Positions 1-5,817 of a stretch of 7,340 bases of DNA are shown piece after piece. Within the stretch, counting starts at the first letter, position 1, and the number at the start of each line of letters is the position of its first letter. The notes beneath the pieces were generated by a model. That model was not told the origin of the DNA. It did no database searches and worked only from the letters and a program-made list of their open reading frames with translations. The stretch is from JAZLIL01 sp045617405 (GTDB lineage Bacteria > Bacillota > Clostridia > Lachnospirales > Lachnospiraceae), in assembly GCA_045617405.1 (NCBI GenBank), contig JAZLIL010000033.1, positions 1 to 7,340 of the forward strand. Reading direction: 5' to 3'. The position numbers were made by a program, and so were the translations under genes.

Positions 1-1098
1 TCCGAGTGCGATTCCTGCCTCGTAGAGCATACCCTTCGCATCGTGTACAACGCTTCGCATGATGTTTATATCCGTGATACGGCGTTTCTCGATAAGCCCG
101 CTCCCTGCCGTGTAATCCTTCGATGCCTTCACACCCTCAAAGAACTCGCCGCTCGTCATCTGCCCCTCGCGGCAGGGCATTGCGAAGAATACATCGCCGC
201 GTGCAAGAAGCTCTCCCTCTGTGACATCACGTTTCAGATAGACGCCGCGCATCAGTGACTGAAGCGAATCAATCTCATCCTGGCTCACGTACTTGTCGTT
301 CTCCTTCTTCACGCCGCACATGTTTTTCGCGCGGAGGATGGATGCGACCCATGCGTCGGCCTGCGAGGGATTCATTGAATAGGCATTCAGCTTAATCGTC
401 TCTGTCGGCAGCCCGACGTGGCGTTCGAAAATCCCGGCACCCTTTGCCGCCGCCATCATTGCGACAGTGTTGTCATCGGGATTTTCATGTCCCGAGTAGC
501 CGATGACGACTCCAGGGTATCGTTTCTTCATCCTGTCGATGAAGTCAAGCTGCAGTCTCTCCTCGGGTGCGGGATACTCAGCCACGCAGTGCATGAAGCT
601 GAAGGTCACACCGCGGTGTGTGAGAAAATTGAAGATCTTGTCGATGTCGGAGAGGCTCTTGCCGCCCGTCGAAACAATAAGCGGCTTGCCTGTTGCCGCA
701 GCCTTTTCCATGAGCGGCCAGTCCATCGAGCTGCAGCTTGCGATTTTAATCATCGTAAGTCCCTGGTCCATGCACCAGTCAACCCCGTCCTCGTCGAACG
801 GGGTACTCAGAGGTATCAGTCCCTCTTCCCTGATTGCATCCACTATCTGACAAAAGTCGTCATATGAAAGGCGAGTTCCCATAAATCTCGGAATGTGCTT
901 CACATCGGTTCTGTCCTTGTAATCAGGATGGACAAAGGTCTCGAGATTCCTGTACTGAAGCTTGACCGCCGCCCTCACGTTGTACTTTCTGGCAATTCTC
1001 GCCACAGCCTTCACTATCGCGATTCCATGGTCAACACTGCCCTGATGGCTGTTCGCCATCTCAAAAATGATCAGATCCTTAAAAATGCCGTTGTCCAT
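1..1098 (-). CDS. neuB: NeuB-family nonulosonate (sialic/legionaminic/pseudaminic acid) synthase, 3' end outside window
   Basis: Partial: 366 codons are present and the frame is still open at the left edge. The family condenses phosphoenolpyruvate with an N-acetylated hexosamine derivative to give a nine-carbon sugar acid in the cytoplasm. Visible family motifs are IFEMANSHQG (residues 11-20, the EixxNHxG position), KLQYR (46-50), STPFDE (98-103), KIAS (118-121), STGGKS (143-148), GYSGHE (200-205) and ERHV (225-228). An SAF-like (antifreeze-type) domain follows at about 276-338. The chain continues past this domain (KGMLYEAGIALG at the edge), where ordinary NeuB proteins of about 340-350 residues stop, so an extra C-terminal domain is likely. 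The ATG has a good ribosome site, AAAGGGG at 1104-1110, five bases upstream. The gene lies 37 bp after neuA, so the two are probably cotranscribed. The substrate type cannot be assigned. Confidence 0.9.
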   Translation of the reverse strand, partial: MDNGIFKDLIIFEMANSHQGSVDHGIAIVKAVARIARKYNVRAAVKLQYRNLETFVHPDYKDRTDVKHIPRFMGTRLSYDDFCQIVDAIREEGLIPLSTPFDEDGVDWCMDQGLTMIKIASCSSMDWPLMEKAAATGKPLIVSTGGKSLSDIDKIFNFLTHRGVTFSFMHCVAEYPAPEERLQLDFIDRMKKRYPGVVIGYSGHENPDDNTVAMMAAAKGAGIFERHVGLPTETIKLNAYSMNPSQADAWVASILRAKNMCGVKKENDKYVSQDEIDSLQSLMRGVYLKRDVTEGELLARGDVFFAMPCREGQMTSGEFFEGVKASKDYTAGSGLIEKRRITDINIMRSVVHDAKGMLYEAGIALG

Positions 1099-1110
1099 AT
1101 ATACCCCTTT

Positions 1111-1224
1111 CCGACTGATTTGCCATTTCCTTCGATTATGTCCGCCCGTCTTTTCGAAACGCACGGACCGATTTGTCATTTTCTTTGCTTATGTCCGCCC
1201 GTCTTTTCAAAACGCACGGACCGG
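1111..1224. repeat. 53-bp tandem repeat, about 2.2 copies, across the neuA 3' end
   Basis: Copy 1 occupies 1136-1188 and copy 2 1189-1223; the first 35 bases match with one difference. A more diverged partial copy, similar to the second half of the unit, lies at 1111-1135. Each full copy contains an imperfect 29-bp palindrome (1140-1168 and 1193-1221) with arms GTCCG/CGGAC and CGT/ACG. The array covers the last codons of neuA, its stop codon and most of the neuA-neuB spacer. Because 53 is not a multiple of three, the two copies are read in different frames in neuA. Confidence 0.85.
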
Positions 1225-1903
1225 AAAGCTGAACCTTTGCCGCCTCAAATTCTTCTTCTGTATCTATATCATAATTGTCTTCCATAACGTAGCCGAGTAT
1301 TTTGTCTCCGGTCATCGAATTCTTCAAAAGTACAACGTCCGGGCGAAGCACATCGATGCAGGCGTTCTGGTAAAAGACCTTCGGAAGCTGCTGACGCGGC
1401 ATATTGTAGCACTCCGGAATATCCGTCATGACAGGTGACAGAACCCCGTTATTGTTAAACCACATCTTGTAGGGAATCTCACCCGCGGGTGCTACGCTCC
1501 GCACGGAATCGGCCGTCTCGTCATCGATAAGCATCCGTACCATCGTGTCAATGTCGGAAGGGCGCCTTATCGGATACGTCGGGCGAAGCTGAACGACAAT
1601 GTCAGGCACATATCCCTCGTTGTCACGAAGCCACGTGAGTGCATGTCTGAAAACATCGATGTCGAGCGATGTGTCCGTAGCGTACTCGGCGGGCCGCAGA
1701 AACGGCACCTCAGCGCCCCATTCCCTTCCGATCTGTGCGTAACGCTCACTGTCCGTCGATAGAATCACTCTCGTAACGCTCTTCGCTTCCTTCGCATGTG
1801 CGATGGAATGAGCAAGCATCGGCTTCCCGCCTATTTCCCTTATGTTCTTATCCTTAACGCTTTTTGATCCGGATCTCGCCGGAATAATAGCAAGTACTTC
1901 CAA
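1136..1903 (-). CDS. neuA: CMP-nonulosonate cytidylyltransferase (NeuA family)
   Basis: 255 residues. The family transfers CMP from CTP to a nonulosonic acid, making the donor that Maf-type glycosyltransferases use. The N-terminal nucleotide-binding motif AIIPARSGSKSVKDKNI is at residues 5-21. It is followed by STDSERY (49-55), RPAEYATDTS (70-79), QLRPTYPIRRPSDID (105-119), NMPRQQLP (167-174), NACIDV (180-185) and the metal-site-like YDIDTEEEFE (211-220). The start codon is TTG. It is chosen because the motif begins four residues later and AGAGG lies eight bases upstream. The last 29 residues or so (227-255, basic) are not family sequence. They come from a 53-bp tandem duplication read in two frames. 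The neighbours (Maf upstream, NeuB downstream) fit flagellin glycosylation. The exact sugar is not determined. Confidence 0.92.
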   Translation of the reverse strand: MEVLAIIPARSGSKSVKDKNIREIGGKPMLAHSIAHAKEAKSVTRVILSTDSERYAQIGREWGAEVPFLRPAEYATDTSLDIDVFRHALTWLRDNEGYVPDIVVQLRPTYPIRRPSDIDTMVRMLIDDETADSVRSVAPAGEIPYKMWFNNNGVLSPVMTDIPECYNMPRQQLPKVFYQNACIDVLRPDVVLLKNSMTGDKILGYVMEDNYDIDTEEEFEAAKVQLSGPCVLKRRADISKENDKSVRAFRKDGRT

Positions 1904-1911
1904 ACCTGTTT

Positions 1912-1916
1912 CCTCT
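1912..1916 (-). promoter_or_regulatory. Ribosome binding site supporting the TTG start of neuA
   Basis: On the minus strand this reads AGAGG, preceded by an A-run, with eight bases to the TTG at 1903. No ATG or GTG in frame is better placed, so the site decides the start. It lies just outside the repeat array that fills the rest of the spacer. Confidence 0.7.
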
Positions 1917-1925
1917 TTTTCTAAT

Positions 1926-2105
1926 CAAGCCTCACCGTGACGGCTTTGCTGCGCTTTTCTTCTCAAACATCAGCTTCACCGTGACGCCTTTGATGCGCTC
2001 TTCTTCTCAAACATCAGCTTCATCGGGTCGCTTTGATGCGCTCTTCTTCTCAAACATCAAGCTTCACCGTGACGCCTTTGATGCGCTTTTCTTCTTCTCA
2101 AACAT
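1926..2105. repeat. Four degenerate tandem copies of the Maf gene 3' end
   Basis: Units of 43-48 bp lie at 1926-1970, 1971-2014, 2015-2057 and 2058-2105. Each ends in CTCAAACAT on the plus strand. They resemble the true end of the Maf coding sequence, which continues from 2106. The unit at 2058-2105 contains the actual stop codon (2064-2066). The units at 1971-2057 still encode, on the minus strand, a complete second tail DPMKLMFEKKSASKASR followed by TGA (1976-2029). This tail is one lysine shorter than the real C-terminus and lies in another frame. The array fills nearly all of the 160-bp Maf-neuA spacer. Confidence 0.9.
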
Positions 2106-5066
2106 CAGCTTCATCGGGTCGGCGTCATTGAGCTTCGCGAGCCTCAGAATATCCTTGTCCATGTTGTTTTTAATAAACCGGTTGTCCCCTGCGGTTTTAT
2201 AGTCTTTCATGAAATCGCGCATGTCGCGAAGCTTTGAAACTTCATTTTCATTCGGATCCATCATATAAAGATCCAGCATGCGTGCATAAAAGTCGTAAAG
2301 CTTAAACTCAAGTGCCGGCAGACAGTACTCTCCGTCGGGCGCCGCAAGCATCATCCTCTTTGCTTCCGCCGCTCCCGCCTTCCACATGTTTATCATGTAA
2401 TCAAGATTCCTCCGCTTACTGAAGGAATCCGGTCTTTCGCGGTAGACATAGAGAACTTCGTTGCATCTTTCAACACTGTTCACGTAGCAGAAGAAGTAGT
2501 AGAGCATAATCGTGTCCTGACTCGGAATCTTTTCGAGCATTCTGATGTTATTGTCGATGAAGATGCTCCTTCGAAAGATTTTGCTCCAGATGTAACCGAT
2601 TCTTCCCGCACAGAGTTCAAGCCTCTTTTCTCTGTCAAGCTTTCCGCAAAGCGCGGCCGGCGTAGTCAGGTGAGGCTTCTTTTCTACTGATCCGATGAAC
2701 CCGCAGTCCACAACATCGGCATCCTTTTCCTTTGCCGCATGGTAGAGCTTTTCATACATGGTAACATCTATCTGGTCATCGCAGTCGACAAATCCGATGT
2801 ACTCGCCCTTCGCGATTTCGATTGCCGCATTTCTTGCGCCTCCCGGGCCACGGCTCTCTTTGTTGGTAAGCACCTTAACCTTGTCAGGATACTGCCTTTC
2901 GAATTCCGCTAGTACCTTTGGCGATGAATCGGTCGATGCATCGTCAACGCAGATAATCTCTATTTCAGAAAGAGTCTGATTTACAATATTTGAAAGGCAG
3001 TTTACAAGGAACTCGCCTCCGTTATGCACAGGGACAATTACAGTTACGAGGGGAGATTTGTCGCTGTCCCGGCGTGCATCTTCGCTGCCTTCTTCGCCAA
3101 ATGGTGTAATCTTCTCAAATTCTTCTCTGAGTTCATCGCATGCCGCACCCATCACTTCAAATGCAGGTTCAAGCTTTTTCAGATACAAAAGCTTTGTCCC
3201 CGCCTCACCGCAAGCGGCCTGACCGCCGCTTATTTCCTTCAGCTTCTCGGCAATCTTTGCTACAGCATAGTTATTTAACAGTCCGTAAACCGTCTCCTCT
3301 TCACAGAGTGACTTGTACTTTTCAATCTCTTTAAGCAGTGATACAGTTGTAGAATCAATGCTTCCGTTGTTTGCACTTCCAAGCATTCCGATAGCATTTT
3401 TACAAAGACGCAGTGCCTTCTCTGAATTTCTGGCAATTCTTCGAAGTGCTGCGGGGCAGTCATTTATCACTTCAATAATCTTTTCTGAATTTAGAACTAC
3501 AGATGCATCCTTCTGGCTGCTTTTACTGTCATTTCCGCTTGTGAAATGCTGACTCCCGATGCCCTTCAGGCTGCTTTTACTGTCATTTCCGCCTGTGAAA
3601 TGCTGACTTCCGATGCCCTTCAGGCTGCTTTCAAAATCGTAATTGCCGGTACAATACCGGTCAACAACTTCCTTTAGCGTCATGACTTTCGAACCGTGGA
3701 TCAGTGCGCCGCCTTCAGTTGCATCAATTACTTCAATGTCCTCATTGTTTGCGCGAATGACTTCAATAGCCTTTTCAAACCACTTCAAATACTGAATCCA
3801 GTCGCCTCTTGTACGCACCTTGCCGCCGAAAACATCATCCACGCAGGCTGTTCCTATCTCGTTGTTAATTCCGGCTGACTCGACACCGCCCGCATGCGTT
3901 GCCTCGCCTGCGTAAGCAAGGTCCTGTCCGACGAGAACGATCTTCTTGAATCCAAGCTGATACGCAAATGCATAGGCTGCGGTTGCCACACTTCCGCCGC
4001 TTGCCCTGTCAACGCTTGACCTTCCTGCCTTTGCCATCAGCCTCGCCATGAAATCACGGCAGTTGAAGAGAATCTTTGGTGCCCTGTTCTTAAGTACGAT
4101 TTCGGGATTTGCCTCGATGTCACAGATAAGCGGGATTGCATCGGTCCTTGGATCACTGTAATGCATGGCGGGCTTCTCGGGCTCTATTACGATGGTCGCA
4201 TCGGGCATGATATCCTGCTGCATCATGTACTTTATTGCAGTATCGACACAGATAATAAGTGAATGTCCCTTTGCTCTTCTCAACTCCCCGATGTTCTTAT
4301 CAAGTGACGGTCCCGCCGAAACAATGATAACAGGAAGCTCCCTGTCTATTACGTTTTGAAGCTCACTCGTCAGCAGAACCTCCGGTGCAATTTTCAGATT
4401 TCTGATAGTATTTCGGGCTGACTTTTCTGAAAAATGCATCAGCGTATTTCTGTTAACGATAATCTCCTCATCATTTGCCAGAATTGTATCAAAAAACGCC
4501 TTGTCGTACTCCGGATAGAGCTTTTCATATCCCGGGTGACGGCAGACAGTCTTCGTCTCGAAATTAAAGTAATTCACTGCGCTTCCAAGAAGCTCCTTGA
4601 AGGCAAACATTCCCTCTTCTGCTGTCACCACGCTGACGCGCACGTCACTGAGAATGTCATCAATTCCGCAGTTCGCACGGCAAAACTCAAGGACTTCTCT
4701 CTTCGGCTCGAGTATGATAATTCCTGCGCCGCTGCCGATAACGCGGAGCATCTCGCGCACAAAAAGTCCGTTTCCAAGACCGAGCATCAAAAACGGACCA
4801 CTCTTCTTCGCGTACTGTTCCGCCCATGACTTTGCCTCACTGAGCGGTCTGTAGGCACTGTTTAGCCTTACCTCGGTGCCGTCCTGTTCAATAACAAGCG
4901 CCTTCGCATTTTCTCTTGTGTCAATAAGCTTTATCACGATAATATGTATAATCGAACCGCTATACCGGGGTTCGATCTGTTCCTTTCTGCCAATGTCGAC
5001 CGGGTTGTTTTCATCAGGCGAATGGCGGAGGAAATCCTCTGCTCTATCACATAATGTTGTCTGCAT
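2064..5066 (-). CDS. Maf-type flagellin glycosyltransferase fused to a family 2 glycosyltransferase
   Basis: 1000 residues. Residues 46-130 hold the Maf N-terminal Rossmann-like part (LNSAYRPLSEAKSWAEQY, FLMLGLGNGLFVREML). Residues 243-300 hold the DUF115/MptE-like core (LPVIIVSAGPSLDKNIG, then VDTAIKYMMQQDIMPDA). Residues about 398-470 hold the Maf closing region (ACVDDVFGGKVRTRG, INDATEGG-like IDATEGGALIHGSK). An 18-residue repeat follows at 480-515, then a helical linker to about 665, then a GT-A family 2 domain from 671 with VTVIVPVHNGG, VDDASTDS and the DxD-type VDCDD (760-764); SQD at 849-851 is the likely catalytic-base region. Maf proteins transfer CMP-activated nonulosonates to flagellin Ser/Thr in the cytoplasm; the GT2 acceptor is unknown. 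The start is uncertain: ATG 5066 lies in a 39-bp repeat without a clear ribosome site, and core homology begins near residue 46. Confidence 0.92.
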   Translation of the reverse strand: MQTTLCDRAEDFLRHSPDENNPVDIGRKEQIEPRYSGSIIHIIVIKLIDTRENAKALVIEQDGTEVRLNSAYRPLSEAKSWAEQYAKKSGPFLMLGLGNGLFVREMLRVIGSGAGIIILEPKREVLEFCRANCGIDDILSDVRVSVVTAEEGMFAFKELLGSAVNYFNFETKTVCRHPGYEKLYPEYDKAFFDTILANDEEIIVNRNTLMHFSEKSARNTIRNLKIAPEVLLTSELQNVIDRELPVIIVSAGPSLDKNIGELRRAKGHSLIICVDTAIKYMMQQDIMPDATIVIEPEKPAMHYSDPRTDAIPLICDIEANPEIVLKNRAPKILFNCRDFMARLMAKAGRSSVDRASGGSVATAAYAFAYQLGFKKIVLVGQDLAYAGEATHAGGVESAGINNEIGTACVDDVFGGKVRTRGDWIQYLKWFEKAIEVIRANNEDIEVIDATEGGALIHGSKVMTLKEVVDRYCTGNYDFESSLKGIGSQHFTGGNDSKSSLKGIGSQHFTSGNDSKSSQKDASVVLNSEKIIEVINDCPAALRRIARNSEKALRLCKNAIGMLGSANNGSIDSTTVSLLKEIEKYKSLCEEETVYGLLNNYAVAKIAEKLKEISGGQAACGEAGTKLLYLKKLEPAFEVMGAACDELREEFEKITPFGEEGSEDARRDSDKSPLVTVIVPVHNGGEFLVNCLSNIVNQTLSEIEIICVDDASTDSSPKVLAEFERQYPDKVKVLTNKESRGPGGARNAAIEIAKGEYIGFVDCDDQIDVTMYEKLYHAAKEKDADVVDCGFIGSVEKKPHLTTPAALCGKLDREKRLELCAGRIGYIWSKIFRRSIFIDNNIRMLEKIPSQDTIMLYYFFCYVNSVERCNEVLYVYRERPDSFSKRRNLDYMINMWKAGAAEAKRMMLAAPDGEYCLPALEFKLYDFYARMLDLYMMDPNENEVSKLRDMRDFMKDYKTAGDNRFIKNNMDKDILRLAKLNDADPMKLMFEKKKSASKASR
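3515..3638. repeat. 54-bp in-frame tandem repeat inside the Maf gene
   Basis: Two nearly identical 54-bp units lie at 3515-3568 and 3569-3622, followed by a partial third beginning GGCTGCTTTCAAAA. On the coding strand they encode SSLKGIGSQHFTGGNDSK (residues 480-497) and SSLKGIGSQHFTSGNDSK (498-515), differing at one residue. They lie exactly between the end of the DUF115/Maf core and the helical linker. The unit is rich in Ser, Gly, Asn and Lys and so looks like flexible linker. The length is a multiple of three, so copy-number change would keep the frame. Confidence 0.93.
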
Positions 5067-5116
5067 GGTGACATCATCTGTTCTTCATTATAATTCAGTC
5101 TGCATGGTGGCATCAT
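5039..5116. repeat. 39-bp diverged tandem repeat at the Maf gene start
   Basis: On the minus strand two 39-bp units follow each other, at 5116-5078 and 5077-5039. Both begin ATGATG(C/T)CACCATGCAGAC and end in CAG; the first 19 bases differ at one position and the second halves are more diverged. The downstream unit contains the annotated Maf ATG. The matching ATG in the upstream unit opens only MQTEL before a stop. Confidence 0.8.
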
Positions 5117-5135
5117 TATACAGTCAAAAATGAGT

Positions 5136-5456
5136 TTACATCAAAGCTTCTTTGTACTTGCTTAAAATTTCAGAAAGATCATACTTCAGTACATCCGACA
5201 GCATAACGTAATCCTTCTTCGCCATTGAATCAAGAGCCTGCTTCAAAACTGCGAGGAATTCATTAGCATCAAAGGTAAAAGTCCTGTCTGCCTTTGCATA
5301 CGAATCAAGCCCGCTTGCCACGCCCATCATGTCATCAATTACATACTTCATTGCTTCAAGACCCTCGCTGTCCTTCTGCTGATAAAACAGATCCGAAACC
5401 TTGTCAATCTTCATGCCAAGTGACGTAAGCTTTTCTACAAGTGCTCCTCTGTCCAT
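5136..5456 (-). CDS. Small helical protein of unknown function in the flagellin glycosylation operon
   Basis: 106 residues with no signal peptide, membrane segment or cysteine. I do not recognise a named family with certainty. The composition suggests amphipathic helices throughout, roughly residues 3-28, 30-55, 64-80 and 81-105. The most distinctive piece is AKKDYVMLSDVLKYDLSEIL near the C-terminus. The ATG is preceded by a strong ribosome site, AAGGAGA at 5463-5469. It lies 69 bp upstream of the Maf gene on the same strand, and downstream of flagellin apart from the inserted element. This position suggests a flagellar chaperone-like protein or a Maf partner, but that is inference from size and context only. 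The frame, ribosome site and codon use make it a convincing gene. Confidence 0.8.
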   Translation of the reverse strand: MDRGALVEKLTSLGMKIDKVSDLFYQQKDSEGLEAMKYVIDDMMGVASGLDSYAKADRTFTFDANEFLAVLKQALDSMAKKDYVMLSDVLKYDLSEILSKYKEALM

Positions 5457-5544
5457 AATCCATCTCCTTCCTGCCGAATAAATCTCTTCTTCTCTTTATA
5501 TCGACTATTCTATTAAAAAATGACAGTCCTGAGAAGAAAATAGA

Positions 5545-5613
5545 CTCTCCAAGGGAGCCATCGGGGACAGGTCGTGGGCATTTTGCCGGGCGATGAAGCC
5601 AGGGGGGAGCCCG
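5545..5613. other. GC-rich patch of unknown role upstream of the 106-codon gene
   Basis: A GC-rich stretch of about 70 bp inside an otherwise AT-rich spacer. It has GGGAGCC as a direct repeat (5553-5559 and 5605-5611) and nested inverted repeats: CATCG/CGATG (5559-5563 with 5591-5595) enclosing GGCA-TTT-TGCC (5577-5587). There is no T-run and no convincing gene. It could be a structured leader or a small dispersed repeat; neither can be decided here. The rest of 5457-5544 is AT-rich and holds the ribosome site of the 106-codon gene. Confidence 0.3.
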
Positions 5614-5621
5614 ATATAACA
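5614..5621. repeat. Target-site duplication, left copy (ATATAACA)
   Basis: ATATAACA directly abuts the outer end of the left terminal inverted repeat. The identical octamer, in direct orientation, abuts the right end at 7036-7043. Confidence 0.85.
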
Positions 5622-5643
5622 GGGTAATCAAACTTACTGAGGG
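5622..5643 (+). repeat. Left terminal inverted repeat
   Basis: Begins GGGTAATCAAACTTAC and matches the reverse complement of 7014-7035 over 22 bases without mismatch. Similarity continues weakly inward, with TGTGAGGGT and ATTGAG shared with the other end. TGAGGG motifs lie at 5638-5643, 5654-5659 and 5680-5685, with a variant TGAGTG at 5667-5672. Confidence 0.9.
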
Positions 5644-5752
5644 TCTACCTCTGTGAGGGTATTTATTGAGTGCACGTATTGAGGGGCTAATTTTTCCGTC
5701 TCTTGTTGATGGTCGGCACTGAGAGTTTGATGAAAATTTGAAAAATAAGCGT

Positions 5753-5789
5753 AAAAAGGATGGAAGCCTCGCAATGAGAGACTTCCATC
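5753..5789 (-). terminator. Intrinsic terminator of the Rpn gene
   Basis: On the minus strand GATGGAAG-T-CTC pairs with GAG-G-CTTCCATC: 12 pairs including one U-G wobble, with a 7-base loop (TCATTGC). A CTTTTTA tract follows. It begins 29 bases after the Rpn stop codon and lies inside the element's inverted repeats, so the element carries its own transcription stop. The bases between it and the left repeat (5686-5752) show no gene. Confidence 0.85.
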
Positions 5790-5817
5790 TTGCTGAATAC
5801 AATCTTTAATCTTATGC

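Noticed and set aside
418..867. 149-codon plus-strand open frame
   Set aside because: Antisense shadow of neuB, whose own frame has clear family motifs.
1140..1221. Tandem intrinsic terminators between neuA and neuB
   Set aside because: The palindromes have mismatched arms, no T-run follows, and one lies wholly inside the neuA coding sequence.
1926..2105. CRISPR array
   Set aside because: The repeated units are contiguous degenerate copies of coding sequence with no unique spacers between them.
4934..5116. 60-codon minus-strand frame with the repeated peptide MMPPCRLNYNEEQ / MMSPCRQHYVIEQ
   Set aside because: The peptide repeat follows from the 39-bp DNA repeat being a multiple of three. 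The frame runs out of phase through the Maf 5' end and has no ribosome site; it remains faintly possible as a leader peptide.
5498..5524. Sigma-D-like promoter for the 106-codon gene (GTCGATAT on the minus strand)
   Set aside because: The -10 resembles GCCGATAT, but the bases 15 upstream read GTCA instead of TAAA, and no sigma-A -35 box is well placed either. It is suggestive in a flagellar locus but not supportable.
5404..5802. 132-codon minus-strand open frame
   Set aside because: It crosses the left terminal inverted repeat and the Rpn terminator and overlaps the 106-codon gene in another frame; its product is low-quality sequence with no ribosome site.
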